Origin: Notamacropus eugenii
Lineage: Eukaryota > Chordata > Mammalia > Diprotodontia > Macropodidae
DNA: 64,000 bases
Direction: 5' to 3'
Assembly: GCF_028372415.1 (NCBI RefSeq)
Contig: NC_092873.1
Coordinates: forward strand, 348,401,390 to 348,465,389
This document shows positions 11,061 through 20,490 of this stretch, in pieces; the first letter of the stretch is position 1; each line of letters begins with the position of its first letter. The notes beneath the pieces are model-generated. The model did not search any database and had not been told where the DNA came from. It saw only the letters and a list, made by a program, of their open reading frames with translations. A program made the position numbers and the translations under genes.

Positions 11061-11084
11061 ACAAATTATATTTGGAGTTTATAA

Positions 11085-12050
11085 TGATAATTTTTAAAAC
11101 ATTTATTGATATTTTTTACATCACCAAAATTCTCCCTTTATCCTTCTTCTTCCTTTCTCCCAGAGAACCATCATATAACAAAAAACTTTTTTAAAGAAAA
11201 AAAAGGAGAGAAAAACTTTTGCAAAATTGGTCAGTAAATAAAAAAAGTTTGCGGTGTACTACAGTTAGGGACCACCCACCTCTAAAAGGCACCACAAGGA
11301 GTGTCTTCTCATATCCATTTTATGGGGCCATGCTTGTTCTTTGTAATTTTTCAACATTTACTTTGGATTGTTTTGTGATGTTACATTGCTGTCATCACAC
11401 ATGTTATTTTCTTGTCTCCATTTACTTCACTCTACGTTATATCGTATAAATCTTTCCATGTTTCTCTGCAATCACCATATTCTTTATTTCTTACAGCACA
11501 ATCATATCCCATTATATTCCTATACTACAGTTTTAGTTATTCCCTAACTGATGGGCATCCACTTTGTTTCCAGCTCTTTGTTACCATAAAAATCAGCTGC
11601 TATAAATATTTTAGTGTATATGGAAACTTCCTTATCAGTGACGTCCTATGCATAGAAGCCTATCAATGGAATCTCTGGGGAAAAAGTTATAAACATTTTA
11701 TTTATTATCATTAAAAATTGCTTTCTAAGTGACTACCCTGTTATTCTCAGTTCCATCAACAATGCATTAGGTTGTCTGACTTCTCACACTCCTTCCAAAC
11801 ATAGATTACTCCTATTTATTGTCATCTTTGCCAATTTGCAGGGTATAAGGTAAGAACTCAAAATTTTGATTTATATTTCTCTTACTGCTAGTAGTTTGGA
11901 GCATTTTAAAATATGGCTGTAAATAGTCTGCAATTATTTTGAGGACTATTTATTCATATCCTTTCAATTCTTTCGGAAAATGGCTATTGGTCATATGCAT
12001 ATGTGTGTATATATGTGCATCTATGGATACATTTTCTATTCTATGTATAT
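11085..12050 (-). mobile_element. Older L1 3' end (ORF2 C-terminus plus 3' UTR)
   Basis: Reverse complement: 'attgatattttttacatcac' 3' UTR, then 'taactgatgggcatccactt', 'tgctataaatattttagtgt', 'tcagttccatcaacaatgca' and 'tttggagcattttaaaatat', all landmarks of the L1 ORF2 3' region in order. No frame remains open. Confidence 0.75.
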
Positions 12051-12119
12051 GAATTTTATTTTTTTAAATTTTGTGTATCTGAACATTTGTTTTTTCAGCA
12101 TCTGCTAAATCTATAATAC

Positions 12120-12605
12120 AATTTATTTTTAAAGATAGAATCATAGAATCTCAGCATTAGTCTTAACACTGGAAGTGGCCTCAAAGGCCATCTAATACAA
12201 CCTGTGCTTGCTTAAGAATTCCCACCACAATGTCATCAACAAATGGCTATCCAGCCTTTGCCTGAAAACCTCTAGTGAAAGGAAACTTACTATCTCTTAA
12301 GATAGCCAATTCTATGTCTTCTAGCTCTAGCATAATTTTCTGGATGTCAGGTCTGAATCAACCTCTCAAAAACTTCTACCCTTCCATTCTTAGTTCTCAT
12401 GGAATCACGTGTTCTGTACTCTGGAGTCAAACAGAACATGATAAACCTTCTAATATTTAAACACAGCTACCTGTGTTGACCACCAAGGCTGGGATCATTT
12501 GGGATTGCTTCAGAATTTTGCTTTTAGAGGATCTTGTTCCTCTTTAGCCACTTTCAAGTCATGGGGTCCAAAAGTCTAGAGTATATTTCTGACCACACCC
12601 AACTT
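12120..12605 (-). mobile_element. CR1/L3-type LINE 3' end
   Basis: Starts with 'agaatcatagaatctcagca', then 'ggcctcaaaggccatctaat', 'ggctatccagcctttgcctg' and 'gtgaaaggaaacttactatc': the reverse complement of a CR1-family 3' end. Confidence 0.75.
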
Positions 12606-12609
12606 TGAA

Positions 12610-12885
12610 CTGTTATAAATTCGAACATAACATGATTTCTTTCTTGCAAAGCTTTAGATGTTTCCAAGGCCACAGGGATAGGCTTGAGGCTAAAAGATAT
12701 GCAAAATAAGTGATACTGGGGGTAAAAAAGGGAAGTGGGGGTTGGAGGTGATATTTGAAGGAGAAAGGAGAGAAGTTGGGGAATGGCAGAGATGGAAGAG
12801 TGGAGTTGGATTTAGTCCTCAAGCTGGGAGGAGGAATAGATTTTCAAAATCCAATCAGCTTCCAAGGAGTATTCAATTAATTTAA
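12610..12885. other. No recognisable feature
   Basis: Purine-rich plus-strand sequence with no repeat or coding signature. Confidence 0.3.
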
Positions 12886-12889
12886 ATTC

Positions 12890-13015
12890 AATAAAAATTT
12901 ATTAAGCATCTATTATGTGCTATGTCATGGGGTAAAAGTGACAAAAATAGTCCCTATGTACAAGGAAATTGCATGTTACTAGAGGATAAAACAGATGAAT
13001 AAATAAAATATAATT
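12890..13015 (-). mobile_element. L2 3' end
   Basis: 'aatttattaagcatctatta' and 'atagtccctatgtacaagga' are the reversed L2 tail. Confidence 0.6.
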
Positions 13016-13019
13016 TGAG

Positions 13020-13520
13020 GAGAGGGAGAGTACAATCAGTTCTGCTCTAAGTTTGTTTTGAAATATTAATTTGTTTCAATAATTAGGGAATAATTTTAGC
13101 ATAACCTCAATTTCAAGTTTAATTTTTTTTTTTTGAGATTTCACCCAAACAGTGAGAATGCAGAAACCTACACCACTTCAGGTCTTTTTCATGGTAAAGT
13201 GCCATATATATTGTATATCTATTCAGAGATCCAACAGGAATTGTGGGTAGAGGTGGACTGTTCTGTACTTTCACCCCATCCTCCCCCATCTCCTTCTTAA
13301 CCACTGTATTAAAAACTGTGCTACTATTTTATTAGTGTGTCACTGACATTTTTCTCATAAGCCCTGTGGTTTTTATTGCCTGATTTCGAGTAGCATTTTT
13401 TTTTTAAACCTATGTCAAGGTATAGTAGAATTGACTTAGTAACAACTAGGGGAATCAGGGACATCTGAGATCTTCATAGAAATCGGCTCCTGAGTTGAGC
13501 CTGGAAAGAAATATCCAAAT
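13020..13520. other. No recognisable feature
   Basis: AT-rich sequence with T-runs at about 13122 and 13397; no gene or repeat assigned. Confidence 0.3.
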
Positions 13521-13526
13521 AGATAG

Positions 13527-13528
<2 letters not shown>

Positions 13529-13583
<55 letters not shown>

Positions 13584-13622
13584 GATAGAAATAGATAGAA
13601 AATAGATAGAAATAGATAGAAA
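13529..13622. repeat. (GATA)n microsatellite
   Basis: About 13 perfect GATA/TAGA units to about 13584, then interrupted units. The two YLSI-type minus-strand frames here are translations of the repeat. Confidence 0.98.
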
Positions 13623-13624
13623 AC

Positions 13625-13855
13625 CTGTGCTGGAGTAAGATATGAGTTTAAATCCAGTCTCAGACACTTATTCACTCTGTGACACAGGGCAAGCTACTTG
13701 AACTCTCTCTGCCTCAGTTTCCCCCTCTCTAAAATGGGGATAGCACCTATCTCCCAGGGTTAATGTGAAGATAAAATGAGAAGATGTTTGTAGAGTATTT
13801 TGTAAATAGTGTTATATGCATGCTATCTATTGCCATTATTACTATTATTAACTAG
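13625..13855 (+). mobile_element. MIR/THER1-type SINE
   Basis: 'gtctcagacacttattcact', 'ctctgcctcagtttccccct', then 'aaaatggggatagcacctat'. The microsatellite directly abuts its 5' end. Confidence 0.7.
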
Positions 13856-14320
13856 AGATTCTGAGAAACAGAAGTGAAGAGGAAGTATCTTGCAGGCATG
13901 GAGAACATGCACGGGCATGGAAAGAGAGATGAAACTCTCAGTTCAAGAAACAGAAAATAGGTCAGTTTGACTGGAATAAAGGGGAGTAATGGGAAATAAT
14001 TTTGAAAAGATAGACTGGATCCAAATTTTTCAGATTTTATTGCTTTGGCTGTAAATGCCAAGCAGAGGAGTTTTATATTTAAATCTACAGGTAAAAGAGA
14101 GTCACTGATGATTGCTGAGCAGGAGAATGACAACACCAGACCTGAGCTTTAGCAAGATTATTTTGTGTGAGAAGGATGAACAGAAGAGAGGAGAGATTGG
14201 AAATAGATATACCAATGAGGAGGTTAATGTAAAAGCCCAGGAGAGAAGCAATGAGCATTTGAATTTGTGGTATGGGTTAAGAGAAGGAAATGGATGGGAA
14301 AGAAGCTATAGAGGATAGAA
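13855..14320 (-). mobile_element. L2-related LINE fragment
   Basis: 'aaatgccaagcagaggagtt' and 'gaccagacctgagctttagc'-like sequence match the reversed L2 ORF2 end in this genome; compare 51400-52350. Confidence 0.5.
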
Positions 14321-14339
14321 GGGTAACAAGACTCAGTCC

Positions 14340-14470
14340 ATCTCTAGAGAGCTCTACGTGGAGGCTGGACAATCACTTGCCAGGGATCTCATAGAGGGAA
14401 ATCATGTTTAGACATGGGCTACGTTATACACTTTCTGCCTGAGGACCCTTACAGTTCTCTCTAAAGCTCA
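14340..14470 (+). mobile_element. CR1/L3-type 3' end
   Basis: 'gtggaggctggacaatcact' and 'tgccagggatctcatagagg' are the forward orientation of the CR1 3' terminal region. Confidence 0.6.
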
Positions 14471-14479
14471 GTGGTGAAA

Positions 14480-14945
14480 TTTTAAAAGGTGAGTAGCCAT
14501 TCTGCAGTTACTTTGAGTTTATGAAAGTAGCTATCCATATTCTTCCTAATTAGATTCACTTACTAGAGAATGTGTATGAATAGCCAGTTAATTTCCAGAA
14601 TTAATTAAATAAATGCTAAAACAGTGTTAGTAACCTACCAGGATTTAAAAAGGATCCTCTTGCAAATAATGTTCCATAGAATTCTGGCCAAGGTTTTTAG
14701 AAGAGGTTCAGTAAATGATTCCTCTGAGATAGAAAATTGCCTGTGGTCTAGATATTTTCTGATATCAAAAATGTATTTACTTTATTTATTGAATGTCTCT
14801 TCTCCAGAAAGTGTTCAAATAAATACTATATATTTTTCCAGAAGAAAAAAATGCTATCACCAACATAAGACTTGAAAACTGATTCCCTACAGGAAGAATC
14901 AGTCAAGGACTAAACTTAAACTCTATGAAGCTAAGTGACTAGAAG
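14480..14945. other. No recognisable feature
   Basis: AT-rich, apparently unique; no ORF above 83 codons and no repeat signature. Confidence 0.35.
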
Positions 14946-14949
14946 AATA

Positions 14950-15145
14950 ATGATGTCCTCAGTAGAAATAGACAAGTTTGAAAGAGGAGTGTTTGTGGGT
15001 AAACATAATGAACTATTTCACACTTGTTGAGGTTGAGAAGCCTATGTATGGGTCATCCAATGGGAGATGTTGTCTTGTTGGCAGCTGGCTACGTGGGACT
15101 GACTCAGACTATAGACTTGTTACAGCCAAGGACCATTTTGTTTTG
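14950..15145 (-). mobile_element. L2-related fragment
   Basis: 'catccaatgggagatgttgt' sits in the context found in the reversed L2 copy at about 52200-52260. Confidence 0.4.
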
Positions 15146-15492
15146 TCTTTGGGCCCAAAGTACAATTAATAAGTACTAAATATGTACTGAATTTATACTG
15201 AATTTTTGAAGATCACATAGTTGATCCTTATGTAGGGCAATTAGGTTCCTATTCAACAATTTTTTTTTAACACTTGCAACATGCACTTCCTGTGCCAGGC
15301 AATATGGAGAAGGAAAGGAGAGAAAACCAGAATCATCTCTAAGAAACAATTGGATAAGAACGTAAGATTGCATCTGTATTGTGAACTTTGTCCATGGCTA
15401 TGGATTAATTCCCTAATTCTATTAGGAGGTGACAGGGTAAATGAATGCTAATAAAATCACAGATGGTCAGAGTAAAAAGAGACACTAGAAAA

Positions 15493-15552
15493 TAGAATGT
15501 TAGGGTTGAAATGATCCTAGGACATAAAATGTTAAGACTGGAAGAGCAAAGG
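15493..15552. repeat. Two outlying units of the 33-bp minisatellite
   Basis: 'tagaatgttagggttgaaat' and 'taaaatgttaagactggaag' match the units at 15788-15990 but are separated from them by another repeat (15560-15720). Confidence 0.6.
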
Positions 15553-15559
15553 TATACTG

Positions 15560-15720
15560 GAATCAGCTTGTAATCATCTCTCACAAACTAGTTGTTAATA
15601 TTTCAGTGCGAGTATTCACACTTTAGAAATGAGCAAAATCAGGGCTTAACTATTTTATTGATTGTTTGGACTTTAAAAAGTGATGACGAAAATGTTAATA
15701 ATGAAAGCAAAACTTAAAAG
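15560..15720. repeat. Unnamed interspersed repeat, copy A
   Basis: Shares blocks with 19504-19668: 'cagggcttaactattttatt' against 'cagggcttgacttattattt', the same 'tgattgttt', and 'gaaaatgttaa'. Family unknown; it separates the two parts of the minisatellite. Confidence 0.55.
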
Positions 15721-15787
15721 TATCATATGTATGTTCTCTCCTGCCCCACCCCAAGACCAGTAGACCACTGAAAGGGACCACTGAACG

Positions 15788-16010
15788 TAGAACATTAGGG
15801 TTAAAGGAGTCAATAGGACGTAGAATATTGGGACTGGAAGGAGCCATTGAACATAGAATGTTAGGGCTGAAAGGGCCAATAGAAAGAGCATAGAATACTC
15901 GTGTTGGAAGGAACCATTGAGTGTGGAATGTTGGGGCTGGAAGGAACCACTGAGTGTAGAACAACGGGAATGGAAGGGCCAATAAGGACACAGAATGTCA
16001 AAGTTGAAAG
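15788..16010. repeat. 33-bp minisatellite derived from a SINE head
   Basis: Units begin at 15788, 15821, 15854, 15891, 15924, 15957 and 15991; lengths are 33, 33, 37, 33, 33 and 34. The consensus is close to 'tagaatgttgggactggaag' then 'gaaccattgagtg'. The same block ('catagaatgttagggctgga') heads the MIR-type SINE that follows directly at 16000-16170, so the array looks like serial duplication of that head. Because the period is mainly a multiple of three, a minus-strand frame of 98 codons stays open with an 11-residue repeat; this is a by-product, not evidence for a protein. Confidence 0.9.
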
Positions 16011-16170
16011 GGACCTATATTAGAGATCATATATTGCAAGTCCATCATTTTACAGAGGGATGCCCAGAAAGGTGAAAGAATTTGCCTAACATTATTCGGT
16101 GCTGATGGCAAAGCTGAGACTGGAACCCAGTCCTCTTACTCCTTCCCATAACCTGAGCCTCAAAAGAGAG
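16000..16170 (-). mobile_element. MIR-type SINE
   Basis: 'catcattttacagagggatg', 'tgcctaacatta' and 'gagactggaacccagtcctc' mark the reversed core; its outer end grades into the minisatellite. Confidence 0.65.
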
Positions 16171-16354
16171 TTAAGTTGTTACGACAGTTCATTGCCTTCT
16201 CCCCTGGGAACAAATCCAAGTCCTCTAATCTAAGGCTAGCCCATAGCAAGCACTGCACCCTGTTGCCCAGTAGGGGTTAAAGACTGGAACTCCAATACCT
16301 CTGACGACACCCTGGTGAGTGGTGATGGTAAATGTCAGATCCTGTGGTCTGGGT

Positions 16355-16535
16355 TATTTATACCCACAACCCTTTGGGAAGTGAAACTTATTCAGAGCCA
16401 GGTTGTTTAGGGTTGAGTTTCATAGACTCAGGCCACAGAGGCAAGGCTCCCAGCTCAATCTGAAAGATAATGAAATAAGCAAAGGGGATGTGGGAAGGAG
16501 AGGAGAGGAGCATCTTACAGCCATGGCCCGTGCAG
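16355..16535 (+). other. Candidate TATA promoter and short first exon
   Basis: A TATTTATA box at 16355-16362 is followed about 160 bases later by a strong Kozak start (cagccATGG; ATG at 16523). After four codons and one base comes a near-consensus donor, GCAG|GTGAG at 16535/16536. The stretch lies between two MIR copies and is not itself a known repeat. If real, exon 1 would encode only M-A-R-A and split the fifth codon in phase 1. No second exon was identified and no gene is recognised, so chance is the default explanation. Confidence 0.25.
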
Positions 16536-16621
16536 GTGAGAAGCAACCAGAGCCCACTGTGGGGATTCCCAGGTCAGAAAAGAGCTAGGGATTCACACGA
16601 ATTCTCTACCTTCTTTAAAGC

Positions 16622-16800
16622 ATGTCTTAGGTTCATAGGATCATAGATTTTATAGTTGAAAGACACCTTTGAGGCCATAAAGTACAACCCTTTTCTTTTA
16701 ACAGATGAGGAAACTGAGATGCCCAAAAGGTCAGAGAAGTGTTTGAAGTAAGTACTGAACCCAGGTAGTCTTGACTGCAAGCACAGTGTTCTGTCCACTA
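16622..16800 (-). mobile_element. MIR-type SINE
   Basis: 'ggatcatagattttatagtt', 'acagatgaggaaactgagat' and 'gttctgtccactacc' show a near-complete reversed copy. Confidence 0.75.
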
Positions 16801-16850
16801 CCAGGGAGTTCGGAGGGTCTGTGAACTTGGATGGGAAAATATATCCACAC

Positions 16851-16958
16851 AATATACGTATGTGTATATGCATATATACATACACACATATGTATAGACA
16901 TATAGGCACATGTATGTATTATATTGTGGGTATATGTGTGTATGTGTGTATGTATATG
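16851..16958. repeat. TA/TG/CA-rich microsatellite
   Basis: Interrupted alternating purine-pyrimidine tract with (TA), (TG) and TATG units. Confidence 0.85.
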
Positions 16959-16986
16959 AAGAGAGTTAAGTTTCAGTTACAGCACA

Positions 16987-17047
16987 CTTCCTGGCTAATA
17001 AGAAGAATGCTAGATTTAGAAACAGAAGATCTTTGTTAAAATTTTAC
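16987..17047 (+). mobile_element. SINE head fragment duplicated at 19222
   Basis: The first 43 bases ('cttcctggctaataagaaga'...) match 19222-19264 with one difference; see findings. The later half resembles a MIR/THER head ('gatttagaaacagaaga'). Confidence 0.55.
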
Positions 17048-17094
17048 TTTTAGACTATCTATCTTTATATTTACACACACACATATCTTTATTT

Positions 17095-17210
17095 TCACTA
17101 ACCTCTAACTGAAATTTAATATTTCCTTGAATTATAAAAAAAAAATTCTAAGAAGGGTCCATAGGATTTTCTAAACTGCTGAAGGGATTTAAGACATAAA
17201 ACCACACTAC
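17095..17210 (-). mobile_element. hAT-like MITE fragment
   Basis: 'ttctaagaagggtccatagg' is the reverse complement of the internal block of the copy at 1413; 'ctgaaatttaatatttcctt' is shared family sequence. Confidence 0.5.
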
Positions 17211-17264
17211 ACTATGTTGTCTCTCTAGACTGGGGCACTTGCCTTCCAGTTTGGTCTTTACCAT

Positions 17265-17385
17265 CTTACTTTGCCATTTAACCTTGGGCAAATCCTTTTT
17301 CCCCCATGGGCCTCAGCTAAGCTACATTAGCTCGAAAGCCTCTTCCTGCTCTTACATTCTAAAGCTCTATAATCTAGGAATCCTA
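17265..17385 (+). mobile_element. Possible MIR-type fragment
   Basis: 'taaccttgggcaaatccttt' and 'cctcagctaagctacattag' resemble a diverged MIR core and tail. Confidence 0.35.
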
Positions 17386-17389
17386 AGTA

Positions 17390-17720
17390 GCCTAGAATGG
17401 GAGCTAGAGACCCTGTGCAGAAATGGGCAAAACATCTGCTATACTCTACCCTTTCTCTTCTGCCAATATTTACTCCTGGGCTATTTAGTTCATCAAATGG
17501 GAATACAGGTTAAGGAGAACCAGGTCATGGATTTCACTCCAACTAGACTACCTTATTCTACAGGAAGAAAAGTGCTGTTTTCTGATCATATAGGCTGGGC
17601 CCCTAAACCTGATGAGATATCCTTCTCTCCAAAACAGATGCATTCTTATTATTAATAATGAACAATATGATCATTATGATGACTAACAATAACATGAGCT
17701 TCAGACTTGATTGATGAAAT
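17390..17720. other. No recognisable feature
   Basis: Covered by part of a 138-codon plus-strand frame (17239-17655) with no domain or coding bias; taken as chance. Confidence 0.3.
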
Positions 17721-17724
17721 TAAT

Positions 17725-18020
17725 CATTACAATAAACAGCTAACGTATCCCCACAATAATCTGTAAAGTAGGTGATATTCATACAGATAAGGACACCGAG
17801 GTGTAGAGAGACTAAGTGATTTTTCCTCAGATGGAATTTGAACTCAGTTCTTCCTGGATCCAAGGAGTCACCTGACAACAATAGTAGTAAGGTAACAATT
17901 TTGTTGATAAAGAGAATTCCCATGTGAGGAAACACCTTCTACCTTTTCTGCAACTTTTAGCTTTAGGGAGTTGTCCAGGGTACTGAGAAGTGAATGACTC
18001 GTCAAAGGTCACACAGCCAG
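17725..18020 (-). mobile_element. MIR/THER1-type SINE, interrupted
   Basis: 'aagtaggtgatattcataca' and 'gataaggacaccgaggtg' lie left; 'aaaggtcacacagccaggaa' lies right of about 18000. The relation between the two parts is unclear. Confidence 0.5.
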
Positions 18021-18039
18021 GAAATTCCATGCTAGTAGG

Positions 18040-18120
18040 GATTGTTGCATTCACTGTATTTGCATCCACAGTGTCTCACACATGGTAGACATTTAATAAA
18101 TACTTGCTGATTGATTTATT
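18040..18120 (+). mobile_element. L2 3' tail fragment
   Basis: 'atggtagacatttaataaat' then 'acttgctgattgattta'. Confidence 0.5.
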
Positions 18121-18133
18121 AATTTCATGAGTT

Positions 18134-18352
18134 TTTTGTTGTTATTGTTGCTCAGTTGTTTTTCAGTCATGTGTGAGTCTTCATGATCCCATTTTTTGTG
18201 GCAAAGATACGGGAGTGGTTTCCCATTTCCTTCTCCAGCTCATTTTACAGATGAGGAAACTGAGGCAAACAGGGTTAAGTGACTTGCCCAGGGTCACATC
18301 AATCCCCATCTTCTAAGTCCATTACCTTATCTACTACACCATGTTGTTTTCC
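18134..18352 (-). mobile_element. MAR1/WSINE-like CORE-SINE
   Basis: 'ttgctcagttgtttttcagt' tail, 'tttcccatttccttctccag', 'gaggcaaacagggttaagtg'; the tRNA head is shortened. Confidence 0.8.
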
Positions 18353-18464
18353 AATACTTCCCTTAAAATTATTCATTACTTTGGAATGACCACAACACTG
18401 GTCAAAAATATTTGGTTTATTGTATGACCCTTGTAATAGGAGTAGCTATAGTCTGATATAGTCA

Positions 18465-18985
18465 TAAGATCACAGAATTTAAGTTGGAAAGGGTCTCAGC
18501 AGGCAGCTATTGCAAATCATTATTAGTTGTGTCATGACCAACTCTTTGTGACCCCATTTGCAATTTTCTTGGCAAAAATACTGGAATGGTTTGCCATTTC
18601 CTTCTCCAACTCATTTTACAGAAGAAGAACTGAGGCAGACATGGTTAAGTGACTTGCCCAAGATCACACAACTAGTAAAGGTATGAAGCCAGGCTTGAAT
18701 TGATGAAGATGAGTCTTCCTGATTCCAATTGCAGTGCTCTATCCACTTCAACACCTACTTCAAAGTCATACCCCAAAGGAATCCCCACAGAAACATACTC
18801 AATAAGTGATCATCTAACCTTTACCTGAAGACCCATAATAAAGGAAAACCTAATACTTCTAGAGAACTCCATTATGCTTTTGAACATTTTTAACCATTAG
18901 GTATTTGTTTCCTTACATCAGTCCTAAATTTGCCCCCACACAATTCCCACTTTTATCTCCTGGTTCTGTTCTCCTTTGTTGTGTC
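18465..18985 (-). mobile_element. CR1/L3 3' end, split by a SINE
   Basis: 'taagatcacagaatttaagt' starts the reversed end; after the SINE (18520-18765) it resumes at 'gtgatcatctaacctttacc' and 'cctggttctgttctcctttg'. Confidence 0.6.
18520..18765 (-). mobile_element. MAR1/WSINE-like CORE-SINE inside CR1
   Basis: Near full-length reversed copy: 'gaccaactctttgtgacccc', 'ggtttgccatttccttctcc', 'aagtgacttgcccaagatca', head 'ctctatccacttcaacacct'. Confidence 0.8.
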
Positions 18986-18999
18986 AAAAAGAACATAGT

Positions 19000-19215
19000 A
19001 GCTTGAATAAAAAGAACAAAATGCTTGAAGACAGTTATTACATCTCATATTTGCAGAGCACTTCAAAGCTTACAAGGCACAGTTCTCACAACAACCTTGT
19101 GAGAGAGGTAATTACAGATAAGGAAATTGAGGTGCTTAGAGGTTAAATGACTTACCTTTAGTCATGCAGTGTCAGAAGTGGAATTCAAACCTAGATCTAA
19201 TATGTCAGACATCAC
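19000..19215 (-). mobile_element. MIR/THER1-type SINE
   Basis: 'gcacttcaaagcttacaagg', 'ctcacaacaaccttgtgaga' and 'gttaaatgacttacctttag' in reversed order. Confidence 0.7.
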
Positions 19216-19221
19216 ATTGTG

Positions 19222-19330
19222 CTTCCTGGCTAATAAGAAGAAAGCTAGATTTAGAAACAGAAGACCTGGGTTAAAATCCCACTTCTACAATTTATTAACC
19301 ATATGACTTGCATAAATCTCTTGCAGAAAT
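19222..19330 (+). mobile_element. MIR/THER1-type SINE head
   Basis: 'aagacctgggttaaaatccc' resembles a B-box region and 'catatgacttgcataaatct' a core; the first 43 bases duplicate 16987-17029. Confidence 0.55.
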
Positions 19331-19503
19331 TTGGTCTTTTGATCAGTCACTCTCTCTCCCTTACTTTCAACCTTTCCTCATCCACTGGCTGCTTTCCTGC
19401 TACCTAAAACCTGGCCAGATCTTCCTCATGCTTTTGTCACTCCATGACCCACCACGTACTCACCTCCCATAAAAGGATTTGGGGATAATATAAACTAGGG
19501 CTG

Positions 19504-19668
19504 TGCTGGAGCCAGCTCAGACAGGTTTGCAATTTTCAGCGTGAGCATTTACACCTTGAAAATTAGTAAAACTACAAAGCAGGGCTTGACTTATTATTTT
19601 GTTGATTGTTTAGATTTAAGAATATCATGGAGAAAATGTTAACTGCAGAATAAACTTGAAAATATGCT
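19504..19668. repeat. Unnamed interspersed repeat, copy B
   Basis: Partner of 15560-15720, with 'tttcagcgtgagcatttaca' against 'tttcagtgcgagtattcaca' as the best-kept block. Confidence 0.55.
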
Positions 19669-19674
19669 GTGATC

Positions 19675-20260
19675 TAATCATTTTGGAGAGCAACCTGAAA
19701 TTATGCCCAAAGAGTTACAAAACTGTGTATACTCTTTAACCCAGTAATACCACTCTAGGTCTGTTTCCAAAGTGATTAGGGAAAAAGGAAAAGAACTTGT
19801 TTGTCTTGGTGGTGGCAAAAAACTAGAAATTGAGAGGATGCTCCATCAATTAGGGAATGACTGAACAAGTTGTGTTGGAATACTACTATGTTGGAAGAAA
19901 TGATGAGCAGTTGATTTTGTGGGGGAAATGGAGAGTTGCGTGAAATAATGCAGAGTGAAATAAGCAGAACCAAGATAACACTGTATATAGTAACAGCGAT
20001 GACATTGTTTCAAGAGTAACTGAATGACTAAGCTATTCTGAGTAATATGAACATTCAATGAAAGACCTTTGAAAGAAAATGTCATCCACCTCTAGAGAAA
20101 GAACTGATATGTGGAAGTATGCATTATGTGGTTCCACATATATGTGTACGTATATATATATAATATGTATATATAGTACGTATATATTTAAAGTATATTG
20201 TGTGTACATTTGGGAGAGGCGAAGAACTGGGTATCAAACATTTACTTGCACACTATCAAC
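19675..20260 (+). mobile_element. L1 3' end (ORF2 C-terminus)
   Basis: 'aaattatgcccaaagagtta', 'caatagggaatg'-type sequence ('atcaattagggaatgactga'), 'gaaataagcagaaccaagat' and 'tctagagaaagaactgatat' follow the order of the marsupial L1 ORF2 end and 3' UTR; a TA-rich tract follows from about 20140. Confidence 0.75.
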
Positions 20261-20324
20261 ATTAATTAACTAATTAATCCTGAAGGTGTAACCCCTAAAA
20301 GATTAGAAGAGTGGTAGAGAAAAT

Positions 20325-20490
20325 CAGTTTTGTTGTTTTTCAGCCGTTTTCAGTCATGTCTGACACTGGCGTGTTCTGTCATTTCCTTCTCCAGCTCAGT
20401 TTACAGATGAGGAAACTGAGGCAAACAGGGGGAAGTAACTTGCTCTGAATTCAGGTCTAGCACTCTACCCACTGCACAACCTAGATGCCC
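20325..20490 (-). mobile_element. MAR1/WSINE-like CORE-SINE, internally deleted
   Basis: 'tttcagtcatgtctgacact', 'gaaactgaggcaaacagggg' and 'tctagcactctacccactgc'. Confidence 0.7.

Noticed and set aside
13436-13675. Two overlapping minus-strand frames with YLSI repeats
   Set aside because: Pure translation of the GATA microsatellite.
15695-15991. 98-codon minus-strand frame with 11-residue repeats
   Set aside because: Explained by the 33-bp minisatellite period; not conserved coding.
17239-17655. 138-codon plus-strand frame
   Set aside because: Begins in a MIR-like fragment and shows no family resemblance.
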